From Methylomarinum sp965277025 (lineage in GTDB: Bacteria; Pseudomonadota; Gammaproteobacteria; Methylococcales; Methylomonadaceae), in contig OZ255706.1 of the NCBI GenBank assembly GCA_965277025.1, positions 2,356,001 through 2,420,000 on the forward strand: 64,000 nucleotides of DNA. Reading direction: 5' to 3'. A model generated the notes under the pieces. The model searched no databases and was not told the DNA's origin. It was given only the letters and a program-made list of their open reading frames with translations. This document shows, piece after piece, positions 55,431 to 64,000 of the stretch; the stretch's first letter is position 1; each line of letters starts with the position of its first letter. The position numbers were made by a program, and so were the translations under genes.

Positions 55431-56652
55431 CTCTGTACATGACAAAAATTAGCTTATGACAATTGAGCCTCATGTATTCCAGTGACAAAAGGTATGGGTT
55501 GCAAAAGAGCAATCACTTTTCTAATCATCCTTTTTGGTTGAGATAAGACATTAAACAAGGTTGAGCGGATACAATCTAATCCATATCGAAACAGGCTTTG
55601 CGCGAGCCGCTGATGTGTTTTGGTTTTTATTGGTAACTCGCAATCATGTTTCCATTCGCCTACCTTATGTGACCAACAGAAAGCAATAACGGGAAGTACT
55701 AACAATTTCTTGATTCGAAGATAACCGACTACACGCGTTTCCTCAAGTTTGAACCCCCGTCCTTTTAAACAGCCAAAAAGCGTTTCGATTTCCCAACGCA
55801 AGCCATAAATTTTAATCGCATCAGGGTTCAAATGCTGACAGACGATGATTAATAACTCACCATCACTCAGCCGTAACCCACTGAGATAAATTGAACAATT
55901 TCCCAAATAGCGCGCTGTTGAGAGGTGTCGTGTGCTGCCCGGCTTAAGCCCATAAAACAAACGCTCTACGCGTATTCGCTGGCCTTGGGCATTGGTTGTC
56001 CTGGCGTTGTTGCGAATACGGATATAAAAGGGAATCTCTTGCTCAAACAACCAGCCCATCCATTCGTCTCCAATAAACTCCCGATCAGCCAAAAGACCTT
56101 TGATGTGATGTCGGCCAAACTGCGCAATAAAGCGTTTCATCAGCGCTATACGTTCCTTCGTATTAGAGTTGCCCCGCTTGTTTAAAGGCAACCAATACAC
56201 AGGAATGGCGGCACCCCGATAAACCACGGCAAGCACCAGCAGATTAATATTGGTTTTACCCCACTTCCAATTCGTCCTGTCTAACGTCAGATAGTAATCC
56301 TGATCAGTGAAACCAAACAGTTTCATGATGAAATGAGCGACTTCATTGTAATCCAGCCAATGGTCACTGAAAAATCGTTGCATCCGTCGATATCGTGAGG
56401 AAATTTTTGCCCGACTGGGAAAGAATACGGCGAGCTGGGCCAGATTGACCGTGCTAACTGCCATCAAAGCAATTAACATACCCACAAAACAAACGATTCT
56501 TGCCTTGTTCCATTGAAAGTGCTCAGTTAATATGACGGTCAGCTCGTTGATTTGTAATGTCCCGTTATTCATGTTCGCTAAAACAAAATGCGGTATTTAA
56601 TTACATTTCAACGAGCTACGCCAGCTTTTAATATTTTTTGTCATGTACAGAG
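55431..56652 (-). mobile_element. IS4-family element, copy 2 (complete)
   Basis: 1222 bp. The 18-bp inverted repeats CTCTGTACATGACAAAAA are at 55431 and inverted at 56652, flanked by the 9-bp duplication GAAATTCTG (55422-55430, 56653-56661). It inserts between genes. Confidence 0.95.
55454..56572 (-). CDS. IS4-family transposase
   Basis: 372 residues, intact. The catalytic residues are in YYLTLDRTNWKWGKTN, KGLLADREFIGDEW and RWEIETLFGCLKGRGFKLE (Y-E-K type motif). The same gene lies at the left edge of the window. Confidence 0.94.
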   Translation of the reverse strand: MNNGTLQINELTVILTEHFQWNKARIVCFVGMLIALMAVSTVNLAQLAVFFPSRAKISSRYRRMQRFFSDHWLDYNEVAHFIMKLFGFTDQDYYLTLDRTNWKWGKTNINLLVLAVVYRGAAIPVYWLPLNKRGNSNTKERIALMKRFIAQFGRHHIKGLLADREFIGDEWMGWLFEQEIPFYIRIRNNARTTNAQGQRIRVERLFYGLKPGSTRHLSTARYLGNCSIYLSGLRLSDGELLIIVCQHLNPDAIKIYGLRWEIETLFGCLKGRGFKLEETRVVGYLRIKKLLVLPVIAFCWSHKVGEWKHDCELPIKTKTHQRLAQSLFRYGLDCIRSTLFNVLSQPKRMIRKVIALLQPIPFVTGIHEAQLS

Positions 56653-56804
56653 GAAATTCTGTATTTTCTGTGGCTTGTTTATCTAAGTGCATAGCAATAA
56701 ATATGTGCTGGCTATAAAAAATACCGCTGGTGGCAGACACTCACAATAAGACTTTTTTCTACTCACTTATCTCTGGGGTTGTGAGAAGTTTTCTAAAAAA
56801 AGTT

Positions 56805-56930
56805 GAATAAAACGTCTCTGCTGTCAGCGCCCGCAAAAGCGTTGTACGATTTCCCCTTTGCTTATCAATAAATGGGCAGCGCATCCATGTGCTTCTTAGC
56901 CTCGTGAATAAATCAGTGATTCATTTAGAA
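56805..56930. repeat. Degenerate DRE copy
   Basis: TGAATAAAACGTCTCTGCTGTCAGCGCCCGC...CTTTGCTTATCAATA...GTGAATAAATCAGTGATTC follows the DRE order with many changes. It ends at the stop of the hydrolase gene. Confidence 0.65.
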
Positions 56931-57581
56931 ATCTGGCCGCAGAAAATCCACAATCTGTTGAATTAAAGCCGCTTTTTGTTCTGTCTTTAAAATATGCTGG
57001 GCATGGGCGTGGCCGGGCAACCAGACAAGCTGTTTAGGCTGGGGTGCCTGGCGATAAAGTTCGGCAATCAGGTTTTTCATCGGTTCATCCTGGCTGGCGA
57101 TAACAAGCAGCGGCCCTTTCAATCGTTCGGCCGATTGGAATGGCGCAGGTGACAATAACACCAATTTTTGTATTTCCCCCGGTTTGGCCTTGATACTCGC
57201 TTGCGCAGCCGCCGCCCCGCCCATGCTGGCGCCTAAAATATAGATTTCCTGTTGTTTCTTTTGCTGACGTAAAAAATGCACCGCAGCAAGTATATCTTCA
57301 TATTTATTAATAAGATCTGGCGCATGCGAATCGCCATAGCCACGAAAATCGATTGCCAAAACCGATAGATGTTTTTTTTGCAGCGCATTGAGCAACCCAT
57401 CCCAGTTGTTGCGATCGAATATGGCGCCATGCGCCAGAATAACGGTACTATGATCGCCCGCTGGATAAAAATCCGCATAAACCACACCCTTGTCCGCCGT
57501 CTCAAAGTGCAAATATTCAGCTTGCGATAGACTGCTGTTCAATAACAGAACGCTCATCATAAAAAAAAACTTCATCATCAA
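56925..57581 (-). CDS. Exported alpha/beta hydrolase
   Basis: 218 residues with an N-terminal signal (FFFMMSVLLLNSSLSQA). The fold is shown by VILAHGAIFDRNNW (oxyanion side), the nucleophile Ser in YILGASMGGAAA, the acid in VIASQDEP and the His in LPGHAHAQHIL. This is a serine hydrolase of unknown substrate, probably periplasmic. It diverges from the DUF1264 gene, with an 86-bp shared promoter region. Confidence 0.85.
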   Translation of the reverse strand: MMMKFFFMMSVLLLNSSLSQAEYLHFETADKGVVYADFYPAGDHSTVILAHGAIFDRNNWDGLLNALQKKHLSVLAIDFRGYGDSHAPDLINKYEDILAAVHFLRQQKKQQEIYILGASMGGAAAAQASIKAKPGEIQKLVLLSPAPFQSAERLKGPLLVIASQDEPMKNLIAELYRQAPQPKQLVWLPGHAHAQHILKTEQKAALIQQIVDFLRPDF

Positions 57582-57667
57582 AATAACCTACCCCTTTACT
57601 TTGTTTGTATTCTAGTATATTCTAATACCGTAATTCACTTAAACTCGTTGATCTTCTGGAGGATCTT

Positions 57668-58252
57668 ATGAATCTAAAACCTTTTCTATTCATGTCATTA
57701 TCCGCATTCACATTGGGCTGCACCACTGCCGATAATAAACAAACCACTCAGGCTGAAGCTTCACCAGTCAAACTTTACCATGAAACCCTGAATCCACGTC
57801 AAAAAGAATACCCTAACCATTTGGGTTTCAATGACCTGCATATTCAAGCGATTCGTCATTTAAAACCGGATACCGATGATGTTCATGACCCTAAACTGCA
57901 AACGATCGTTCATCATCATTGTAAAGCTTATGACGACCAAACCATGATTTGCCTGATGTTCCACTCAGGCATGAAAGATCAGGACAAACCGATTGGTTTT
58001 GAATATATCATCACCACCGAACAGTTCAACCAATTACCGGAAGAAGAAAAGAAATATTGGCATTATCATGAAGTTGAAGTACCTCGCGCACACGCCACTT
58101 TCCCGGATATGACCGCTGAAGAAACAGCGAAAGTCTTACCGGCAATCAATGCGACCTACGGTAAAGTGGTTTATTTTCAAAACCCGGATGACAAATTCCC
58201 ATTAGGCGAACCGTACATTATGATCGTTCAGGATATGCCTGAACAGGAATAG
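57668..58252 (+). CDS. DUF1264 (oil-body-associated protein-like) lipoprotein
   Basis: 194 residues with a lipobox (FTLGC) after the signal. The DUF1264 core follows: HHHCKAYDDQTMICLMFHSG, GFEYIITTEQFNQLPEEEKK, YWHYHEVEV and PAINATYGKVVYFQNPDD. The clustered His residues suggest metal binding, but this is not known. A good ribosome site (TGGAGGATCTT) precedes the ATG. A terminator separates it from the peroxidase gene. Confidence 0.85.
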   Translation: MNLKPFLFMSLSAFTLGCTTADNKQTTQAEASPVKLYHETLNPRQKEYPNHLGFNDLHIQAIRHLKPDTDDVHDPKLQTIVHHHCKAYDDQTMICLMFHSGMKDQDKPIGFEYIITTEQFNQLPEEEKKYWHYHEVEVPRAHATFPDMTAEETAKVLPAINATYGKVVYFQNPDDKFPLGEPYIMIVQDMPEQE

Positions 58253-58298
58253 TTTTCATTCCATCCCCCTTTGTACTGCGCTTTTAAGCGCTACTATA

Positions 58299-58334
58299 GC
58301 CGGTAGCTGATTTTTTAGTTGCCGGCATTTTTTT
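58299..58334 (+). terminator. Terminator after the DUF1264 gene
   Basis: GCCGG (58299-58303) pairs with CCGGC (58322-58326) around an AT-rich loop and is followed by seven T. A smaller hairpin GCGCTTTTAAGCGC lies at 58278-58291. Confidence 0.7.
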
Positions 58335-58345
58335 AGGAGCTGAGC

Positions 58346-59371
58346 ATGGTCATCATATTATTGATTCTTCTAGTGACATCATTGTCCGTTCAGGCTGATA
58401 ACTATCTGGGCCTGCCTGAATCCAAACACCCGGCACAAAGTGAATTGACCTCGTTAGGCAAAGCACTTTTTTTTGACGCCAGCCTCAGTGGGGATAATTC
58501 CATCAGTTGCGCCAGATGTCATGACCCTGAAAAAGGTTTTACCGATCATCTGCCTCAAGCCAAAGGCATCTGGGGCCAAATCGGAACTCGCAACACCCCG
58601 ACACTGATCAACGTATCTTTTTTTAAACGTTTTTTCCATGACGGCAGGGCCTCATCCCTGGAAAACCAAGCGTTAGGGCCACTGCTCAATCCGATCGAAC
58701 ATGGATTGAAAAGCAAGCGGCAGCTGGTTAGCAAAATACGGCAAAATCCGCATTACATCCAACAATTCGAAAACATTTTCCATATTGGAGAAGATCAAAT
58801 CAGCGCTGATCATATCGCTCAAGCCATCGCCAGTTATGAGCGCACATTAGTGGCGGGGAATTCCGCCTTTGACCGCTATTATTTTGGCCGTGACCGCAGC
58901 CAGTTATCAGCCAGCGCCGCGCGTGGATTGTTGATATTCCGGCGTAAGGGCAATTGCGCCAATTGTCATGAAATTTCCATGAAACATGCCTTGTTCACCG
59001 ATAACCGCTTTTACAATATTGGTGTTGGCTTCGATAAATTGGAACCGGTTTTAAAAAAAATCATGCATGGCGACCATTCTCTAACGCCCGGCCAACGATC
59101 GGAATCAGGCCGTTTTAATGTCACCCATAACCTCCGTGATTTGGGTAAATTCAAAACGCCGACATTGCGCAATATCGCTTTGACGGCTCCTTATATGCAC
59201 GATGGCAGCCTCAAAACCCTGGATGAAGTGGTTGAATATTATGATAAAGGCGGCCATAAAAACCCTTATCTAGATAGCGCCATTTATCCATTGCATCTGA
59301 CAGAACAAGAAAAAGCCGACCTGGTCGCTTTTATGAAATCATTGACATCGAAGATTTATCAAAGCAAGTAA
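58346..59371 (+). CDS. Di-heme cytochrome c peroxidase / MauG family protein
   Basis: 341 residues with a signal peptide (ILLILLVTSLSVQA). Two heme c motifs are present, CARCH (near residue 51) and CANCH (near 207). Family signatures are GTRNTPTLINVSFFKRFFHD, ASYERTLVAGNSAFDRYYFG and FKTPTLRNIALTAPYMHDGS. It is periplasmic; it either reduces hydrogen peroxide or acts as a MauG-type oxidase. The AGGAGCTGAG before the ATG is a strong ribosome site. Confidence 0.9.
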   Translation: MVIILLILLVTSLSVQADNYLGLPESKHPAQSELTSLGKALFFDASLSGDNSISCARCHDPEKGFTDHLPQAKGIWGQIGTRNTPTLINVSFFKRFFHDGRASSLENQALGPLLNPIEHGLKSKRQLVSKIRQNPHYIQQFENIFHIGEDQISADHIAQAIASYERTLVAGNSAFDRYYFGRDRSQLSASAARGLLIFRRKGNCANCHEISMKHALFTDNRFYNIGVGFDKLEPVLKKIMHGDHSLTPGQRSESGRFNVTHNLRDLGKFKTPTLRNIALTAPYMHDGSLKTLDEVVEYYDKGGHKNPYLDSAIYPLHLTEQEKADLVAFMKSLTSKIYQSK

Positions 59372-59618
59372 CTGGCGAACAATCATCCCGATTCGTCAGC
59401 AACTGCGAGGTGGAAATATGATTTCCACTTTGCTTACAACATTAATGGTTTGCAGCCATCAATTTTGACTACATTCCTGTACAGCACCATTTTTTTACTG
59501 ACGGCTAAGATTGTACAGTTCTGAAGTTGCTTTTACTTACAACTCATACGATCTGACATAGAAAAATGGGTGCTGTACCTGTATCGCAAGGAATCGTGAA
59601 TAAAGCAGTGATTCCTTA
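59372..59618. repeat. DRE copy interrupted by a MITE
   Basis: DRE sequence runs from GGCGAACAATCATCCCGATTCG to ATTTTGACTACATTCCTGT, is interrupted at 59482-59577, and resumes TATCGCAAGGAATCGTGAATAAAGCAGTGATTCCTTA. It is in tandem with the next copy. Confidence 0.82.
59482..59577. mobile_element. Small MITE with CAGCACCCATTTTT-type ends
   Basis: About 96 bp. CAGCACCATTTTT on the left is matched inversely by AAAAATGGGTGCTG on the right, between direct repeats CCTGTA (59476-59481, 59578-59583). It has no coding capacity. Confidence 0.75.
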
Positions 59619-59772
59619 AAGAAGCGCTGAACAAATCATCCATGATCTGTCAGCGCCCGCAAAACGGACAACGATTTCCGCTTTGCTTACAAAATCAATA
59701 GCTTGCAGCTATCAATTTTGACGACACCTCCCTGTGTCTCGGGAAGCACTGATTTAATCAGCGCTTCCTTAA
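59619..59772. repeat. DRE copy, near consensus, upstream of cysD
   Basis: It runs from AAGAAGCGCTGAACAAATC to ATTTAATCAGCGCTTCCTTAA and is the best example of the full unit with its inverted ends (AAGGAAGCGCTGA type). Confidence 0.9.
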
Positions 59773-59873
59773 AAACATTAGCGTTTTCTTATCTCGGTTA
59801 TTTTCTGGTATTGAGCGGGCTTTCACTTTAAAATATAAGGTTTTGTTAAGTGCTGGTACCCCGGGACGCGTTA

Positions 59874-60782
59874 ATGACAGATTACAAACTCACTCATCTA
59901 AAACAGCTTGAAGCTGAAAGCATTCATATCATCCGTGAAGTCGCGGCCGAATTTGAAAAACCCGTTATGCTTTACTCCATTGGCAAGGATTCGGCCGTCA
60001 TGCTGCACCTTGCCATGAAGGCATTTTATCCTGGAAAACCGCCTTTTCCATTATTACATGTCGATACGACCTGGAAATTCAAGGAAATGATTGAATTTCG
60101 GGATAACCTGGTCAAAGAACTCGGCTTGGAGCTGTTGGTTCATATCAATGAAGATGGGGTTAAACAAGGCATTGGGCCATTCACACATGGCAGTAAAAAA
60201 CATACGGATGTGATGAAAACCGATGCTTTGAAACAGGCGCTAAACAAGTATCAATTCGATGCCGCGTTTGGCGGCGCCCGTCGTGACGAAGAAAAATCCC
60301 GCGCCAAAGAGCGGGTTTATTCTTTTCGCGACAAAAATCATCGCTGGGATCCCAAAAACCAGCGGCCGGAATTATGGAACATTTATAACGGCCGTATTGA
60401 CAAGGACGAAAGCATACGCGTTTTCCCTTTATCCAACTGGACTGAACTGGATATCTGGCAATATATTCATTTGGAAAATATCCCGATTGTGCCGCTGTAT
60501 TTCGCCAAGGAACGCCCGGTAGTGGAAAAAGACGGCATGTTGATCATGGTGGATGATGACAGAATGCCGATTGGACCGGATGACAAGGTTGAAATGAAAA
60601 TGGTTCGTTTCAGAACCCTGGGCTGCTACCCTCTAACCGGCGCTGTGGAATCATCAGCGACCACCTTGCCCGAAATCATTCAGGAAATGCTCTTGACGAC
60701 GACATCCGAACGACAGGGCCGTCTGATCGATCATGATCAGGCCGGCTCCATGGAGCAAAAGAAGCGCGAAGGTTACTTCTAA
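59874..60782 (+). CDS. cysD: Sulfate adenylyltransferase small subunit
   Basis: 302 residues from the ATG at 59874 (MTDYKLTHLKQLEAESIHII), which fits the family; a GTG at 59850 is an alternative. The PP-loop SIGKDSAVMLHLAMKA binds ATP, and GGARRDEEKSRAKERVYSFR is the CysD signature. With CysN it makes adenosine 5'-phosphosulfate from sulfate and ATP for assimilation. It lies 31 bp before cysN. Confidence 0.95.
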   Translation: MTDYKLTHLKQLEAESIHIIREVAAEFEKPVMLYSIGKDSAVMLHLAMKAFYPGKPPFPLLHVDTTWKFKEMIEFRDNLVKELGLELLVHINEDGVKQGIGPFTHGSKKHTDVMKTDALKQALNKYQFDAAFGGARRDEEKSRAKERVYSFRDKNHRWDPKNQRPELWNIYNGRIDKDESIRVFPLSNWTELDIWQYIHLENIPIVPLYFAKERPVVEKDGMLIMVDDDRMPIGPDDKVEMKMVRFRTLGCYPLTGAVESSATTLPEIIQEMLLTTTSERQGRLIDHDQAGSMEQKKREGYF

Positions 60783-60813
60783 TTCATCCCGAAAACTTAT
60801 ACAGACTACCACC

Positions 60814-62448
60814 ATGTCACATCAATCCGAACTGATTAGTACCGATATCAACGCTTATCTGGATCAACATGAGCGCAAGGAGTTACTGCGTTTTTTAACC
60901 TGCGGCAATGTCGATGATGGTAAAAGCACGCTGATTGGCCGGCTTTTACATGATTCCAAGATGATTTACGAGGATCAATTGGCAGCCGTGCAGGCTGACA
61001 GCGTAAAATCCGGCACCACAGGAGCTGGAAAAATCGACTTGGCCCTGTTGGTTGATGGTCTTCAAGCAGAGCGGGAACAAGGCATCACCATCGATGTCGC
61101 TTATCGTTATTTTTCCACCTCGACGCGTAAATTCATTATTGCCGACACCCCGGGACACGAACAATACACGCGCAACATGGCAACCGGTGCATCGACCTGC
61201 GATCTGGCCGTCATTTTGATCGACGCCCGTTACGGGGTGCAGACGCAAACCAAACGGCATAGTTTTATCGTTTCTCTGCTGGGCCTCAAGCATGTCATCG
61301 TCGCCGTCAACAAAATGGATCTGGTTGATTTCAGTGAGGAGGTGTTCAACAAAATCCAATCAGATTATCTGGATTTTGCCCAGCAACTGGATATCGAGGA
61401 CATTCATTTTGTACCGATCTCTGCATTGAATGGTGATAATGTCGTCAACCCCAGCGAAAACATGCCCTGGTACAGCGGCAAACCGATGATGGAACTATTG
61501 AACAGCATCGAAATCGCTCATGATCAGAACCTGACCGATCCACATTTTCCGGTGCAATATGTCAACCGCCCAAACTTGGACTTCCGTGGTTTTTGCGGTA
61601 CTGTGGCAGGCGGCATTTTCCACCCTGGTGATAACATTACGGTTCTACCGTCTGGCCAGACCAGCAAAATCAAATCAATTGTCACTTATGATGGCGACTT
61701 GCAGGAAGCCTTCCCGCCTATGGCCGTCACCTTGACCATGGAAGATGAAATTGACATCAGCCGCGGCGATATTATTGTGGCGGAAGGCGAATCTCAACCC
61801 ATCGTGGCCGATCAATTCGACGCCAACATCGTCTGGATGACTGAACAGCCAATGACGCCCGGCCGTCAGTATATTATCAAACTGGCGACACGCAGCGTCT
61901 CCGGTTCTGTCTCTTCCATTCATCACCGTATCGACGTCAATACCTTGGAACACCACGATGCGACAGAATTGAAGCTGAATGAAATCGGCGTCTGCAAGGT
62001 TTCCGTCAATGCGCCGGTGGTTTTTGACCCTTATAAAAAAACCAAAGGCACGGGTGCTTTTATTATCATTGACCGCTTGACGAATGTAACGGTTGGCGCC
62101 GGCATGATTATCGGCAAAGCCGATGTGGCTGAACTCAATCCGGTTTCCCCGGAAGAACGTGCCACCCGTTTTGGTCAACAAGCCGCCGTGATTCATTTGA
62201 CTGGCGATCAGGCCAAAACCCGAGCCGAACAGCTGGAACGTAAATTATTCGACACTGGCCACGCTACCACTATTTTGGATAATGTCAGCTCGGATCTGGA
62301 TATTTTACTGTCAGTCATTAAAAATGCCGGACTGATTACCTTATGTGTACAGTGTGCAGCCGATCAAGCAGATTTACATTTTGATGCTGACAAAATGGAT
62401 CTCGATACGATTTACGAAGCACTGAAAGCTGACAAAATCATTTACTAA
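60814..62448 (+). CDS. cysN: Sulfate adenylyltransferase large subunit (GTPase)
   Basis: 544 residues. The EF-Tu-like G domain has GNVDDGKSTLIGRLLHDSK, DTPGHEQYTRNMATGAS and VNKMDLVD, followed by two beta-barrel domains (SAVSGSVSSIHHRIDVN-like segment, TRSVSGSVSSIHHRID). There is no C-terminal APS kinase (CysC) fusion. The GTPase drives APS formation by CysD. I chose the ATG at 60814; the longer frame overlaps cysD. Confidence 0.95.
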   Translation: MSHQSELISTDINAYLDQHERKELLRFLTCGNVDDGKSTLIGRLLHDSKMIYEDQLAAVQADSVKSGTTGAGKIDLALLVDGLQAEREQGITIDVAYRYFSTSTRKFIIADTPGHEQYTRNMATGASTCDLAVILIDARYGVQTQTKRHSFIVSLLGLKHVIVAVNKMDLVDFSEEVFNKIQSDYLDFAQQLDIEDIHFVPISALNGDNVVNPSENMPWYSGKPMMELLNSIEIAHDQNLTDPHFPVQYVNRPNLDFRGFCGTVAGGIFHPGDNITVLPSGQTSKIKSIVTYDGDLQEAFPPMAVTLTMEDEIDISRGDIIVAEGESQPIVADQFDANIVWMTEQPMTPGRQYIIKLATRSVSGSVSSIHHRIDVNTLEHHDATELKLNEIGVCKVSVNAPVVFDPYKKTKGTGAFIIIDRLTNVTVGAGMIIGKADVAELNPVSPEERATRFGQQAAVIHLTGDQAKTRAEQLERKLFDTGHATTILDNVSSDLDILLSVIKNAGLITLCVQCAADQADLHFDADKMDLDTIYEALKADKIIY

Positions 62449-62459
62449 ATATTTAAAAA

Positions 62460-62480
62460 GGCAGGGTTTGAAGCCCTGCC
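62460..62480 (+). terminator. Stable hairpin between cysN and queG
   Basis: GGCAGGG pairs with CCCTGCC around TTTGAAG, with no T-run after it and only six bases before the queG ATG. It may end cysDN transcription or mask queG translation. Confidence 0.5.
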
Positions 62481-62486
62481 AACAGC

Positions 62487-63545
62487 ATGACTCAGGATCT
62501 GAGCGCCCTACCCCAACAAATTCGTCAATGGAGCCAGGAGCTGGGTTTTCAGCAAACCGGTATTACCGATACCAACTTACAGGATGCCGAACAACGTTTA
62601 CAGCAGTGGCTGAAAAAAGGCTACCATGGCGACATGGAATTTATGGCCAGGCATGGATTGAAGCGCAGCCGGCCAGAGCTTCTACTGGAAGGAACACGCA
62701 GCATCATTTCTGTGCGACTGGATTATTTGCCAGAACCTCAACGCAATATTCAGGCGGCACTGAATGACCCCACAAGCGCATTTATTTCCCGCTACGCCCT
62801 GGGCCGCGATTATCACAAACTGATGCGTAACCGCCTGCAAAAACTGGCCACTAAAATCGAACAAAAAATTGGCCGGTTCGGTTACCGGGCATTTGTCGAC
62901 AGCGCCCCGGTGCTGGAAAAGGCCATTGCCGAAAAGGCCGGCCTGGGCTGGATTGGCAAGCATTCCAATATCATCAATGCCAAAGCCGGTTCCTGGTTTT
63001 TTTTGGGTGAAATTTATACTGACCTGCCATTGACAAGCGATAAACCGGCCAAAAATCATTGTGGTGATTGCAGCGCTTGCCTGGATATTTGTCCGACCAA
63101 AGCGATCGTCGCCCCTTACCAGGTTGATGCACGCCTTTGTGTTTCCTACCTGACCATAGAACTTAAAAGCGCCATCCCCGTTGAATTACGTCCCTTGATC
63201 GGTAATCGTATTTATGGCTGTGATGACTGCCAGCTTGTTTGCCCGTGGAATCGTTTCGCCCGATTAACCCCGGAAAAGGACTTTTCCCTGCGTCATCAGC
63301 TCGACACATCACAATTGATTGAATTATTTCAATGGGATGAGTCGACTTTCCTGAAAAAAACCGAAGGTTCCGCTATTCGCCGAATAGGCCATCAACGCTG
63401 GCGTCGAAATATCGCGGTCGCCTTGGGCAATGGCCCGAGGACCGAACAAGTCGTGAGGCTCCTAAACGATCATCTGGTGACAGATTCAGAACTAGTCAGA
63501 GAACATGTTCACTGGGCGCTATCGCAATTGATGCTTAAAACTTGA
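62487..63545 (+). CDS. queG: Epoxyqueuosine reductase
   Basis: 352 residues. It is cobalamin-dependent and carries two [4Fe-4S] clusters; it reduces epoxyqueuosine in tRNA to queuosine. Visible motifs are the N-terminal QTGITDTNL region, DSAPVLEKAIAEKAGLGWIG, the ferredoxin motifs HCGDCSACLDICPTKAI and YGCDDCQLVCPWNRF, and a HEAT-like C-terminus. No Shine-Dalgarno is evident because the space before the ATG is taken by a hairpin. Confidence 0.94.
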   Translation: MTQDLSALPQQIRQWSQELGFQQTGITDTNLQDAEQRLQQWLKKGYHGDMEFMARHGLKRSRPELLLEGTRSIISVRLDYLPEPQRNIQAALNDPTSAFISRYALGRDYHKLMRNRLQKLATKIEQKIGRFGYRAFVDSAPVLEKAIAEKAGLGWIGKHSNIINAKAGSWFFLGEIYTDLPLTSDKPAKNHCGDCSACLDICPTKAIVAPYQVDARLCVSYLTIELKSAIPVELRPLIGNRIYGCDDCQLVCPWNRFARLTPEKDFSLRHQLDTSQLIELFQWDESTFLKKTEGSAIRRIGHQRWRRNIAVALGNGPRTEQVVRLLNDHLVTDSELVREHVHWALSQLMLKT

Positions 63546-63547
63546 AG

Positions 63548-63565
63548 TCGCCCGCAAAAAGGGCG
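63548..63565 (+). terminator. Weak hairpin after queG
   Basis: CGCCC and GGGCG pair around GCAAAAA, with no T-run. This is a possible weak terminator. Confidence 0.35.
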
Positions 63566-63615
63566 CACTGCAATGATATAATAAACCTCTTCCAAACTGT
63601 TTGACCTTATGAACC

Positions 63616-64000
63616 ATGATTCAAACACACGTCTATGCACTGGATTTAGATGGCGTTATCTGCGACAGCGCAGTTGAAACCGGTATCGCCGGCTGGAAAG
63701 CGGCCAGCTGCTTATGGCCGGAGATGCCGGAGCAATGCCCCGCTGCCATTGTTAAACAGTTTTGCCAGATCAGGCCGGTTTTGGAAACAGGTTATGAAGC
63801 AATTTATGTTGTCCGGCTGTTATTTAATCAGACTAGCCCAGAAGACATTCTCGCCGACTTTGATTCGCTGAAAGAGGCTCTTCAAACACAGTTGAGTCAG
63901 GATATTGATGATCTGAAACGGCTTTTTGGCCAAACCCGTGATCGATGGATCCATTCCGATCTTGAAGATTGGCTGGCCAACAATCCATTATTCAGCGGCG
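63616..64000 (+). CDS. HAD-superfamily hydrolase, 3' end off the window
   Basis: The reading from the ATG at 63616 opens THVYALDLDGVICDSAVETG, whose DLDGV is the HAD nucleophile and acid motif. It then continues through helical cap-like sequence (VVRLLFNQTSPEDILADFDS, FGQTRDRWIHSDLEDW) to the window edge with no stop. It is probably a phosphoglycolate-phosphatase-like enzyme; the substrate is unknown. At least 128 residues are visible. Confidence 0.8.
   Translation, partial: MIQTHVYALDLDGVICDSAVETGIAGWKAASCLWPEMPEQCPAAIVKQFCQIRPVLETGYEAIYVVRLLFNQTSPEDILADFDSLKEALQTQLSQDIDDLKRLFGQTRDRWIHSDLEDWLANNPLFSG

Overview
The window looks like chromosome of a gammaproteobacterial methanotroph or methylotroph (Methylococcales-like; genus not assignable from sequence alone). 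The reasoning is a formaldehyde-activating enzyme family gene (11375-11932), a ribulose-phosphate 3-epimerase directly after a pyruvate dehydrogenase operon, heme d1 genes (nirF plus an AhbB/NirD-type partner), assimilatory cysDN, and arsenate and heavy-metal resistance genes. There are no rRNA or tRNA genes, CRISPR arrays, prophage genes or replication origins that I can see.

Layout: 1-5.2 kb is a heme d1 gene pair cut by an IS4-family element, a LysM protein gene and a DUF937 gene truncated by an IS630 element. 5.2-8.8 kb holds a radical SAM gene and a broken BaeRF gene. 9.0-11.3 kb is an IS inside another IS, then a MITE. 11.4-17.8 kb holds fae, a sugar epimerase, a lipoprotein gene and an Hsp33 gene split by two stacked ISs. 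18.0-19.5 kb is an IS1111-type element sitting in a palindromic repeat. 19.5-28.4 kb is intact housekeeping: SulP transporter-UspA, aceE-aceF-lpdA and rpe. 28.4-31.0 kb is a NYN-nuclease gene split by an IS110 element. 31.1-35.8 kb is proA-nadD-rsfS followed by two FlgP/FlgT-like lipoprotein genes. 36-42.8 kb holds HDOD, DUF2959, ABC exporter, PHP phosphoesterase and NlpC/P60 genes. 42.9-52.4 kb is a cusCBA-type metal efflux operon that has decayed. 52.5-54.2 kb is an arsC-ACR3 pair with a readable promoter and operator. The rest holds lipoprotein, hydrolase, DUF1264 and di-heme peroxidase genes, cysDN, queG and the start of a HAD hydrolase gene.

The main theme is mobile DNA. I count thirteen IS copies or fragments from at least seven types, five MITEs, and a dispersed repeat of about 150 bp built from nested palindromes (called DRE below; about nine copies plus solo ends). 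Several host genes can be rebuilt exactly by removing an IS and one target duplication: hslO, the NYN gene, cusC and an older transposase gene. The elements interact: IS630 copies sit in the CTAG at the edge of IS1182-type ends, the IS1111 element sits in a DRE, and one MITE seems to supply the start codon of a lipoprotein gene. Both IS110-type elements have non-coding ends that could encode target-guiding (bridge/seek) RNAs, with short matches to their own insertion sites.

Many broken reading frames differ from the expected frame by one base in a homopolymer run. Sequencing error is therefore a serious alternative to gene decay at those sites.
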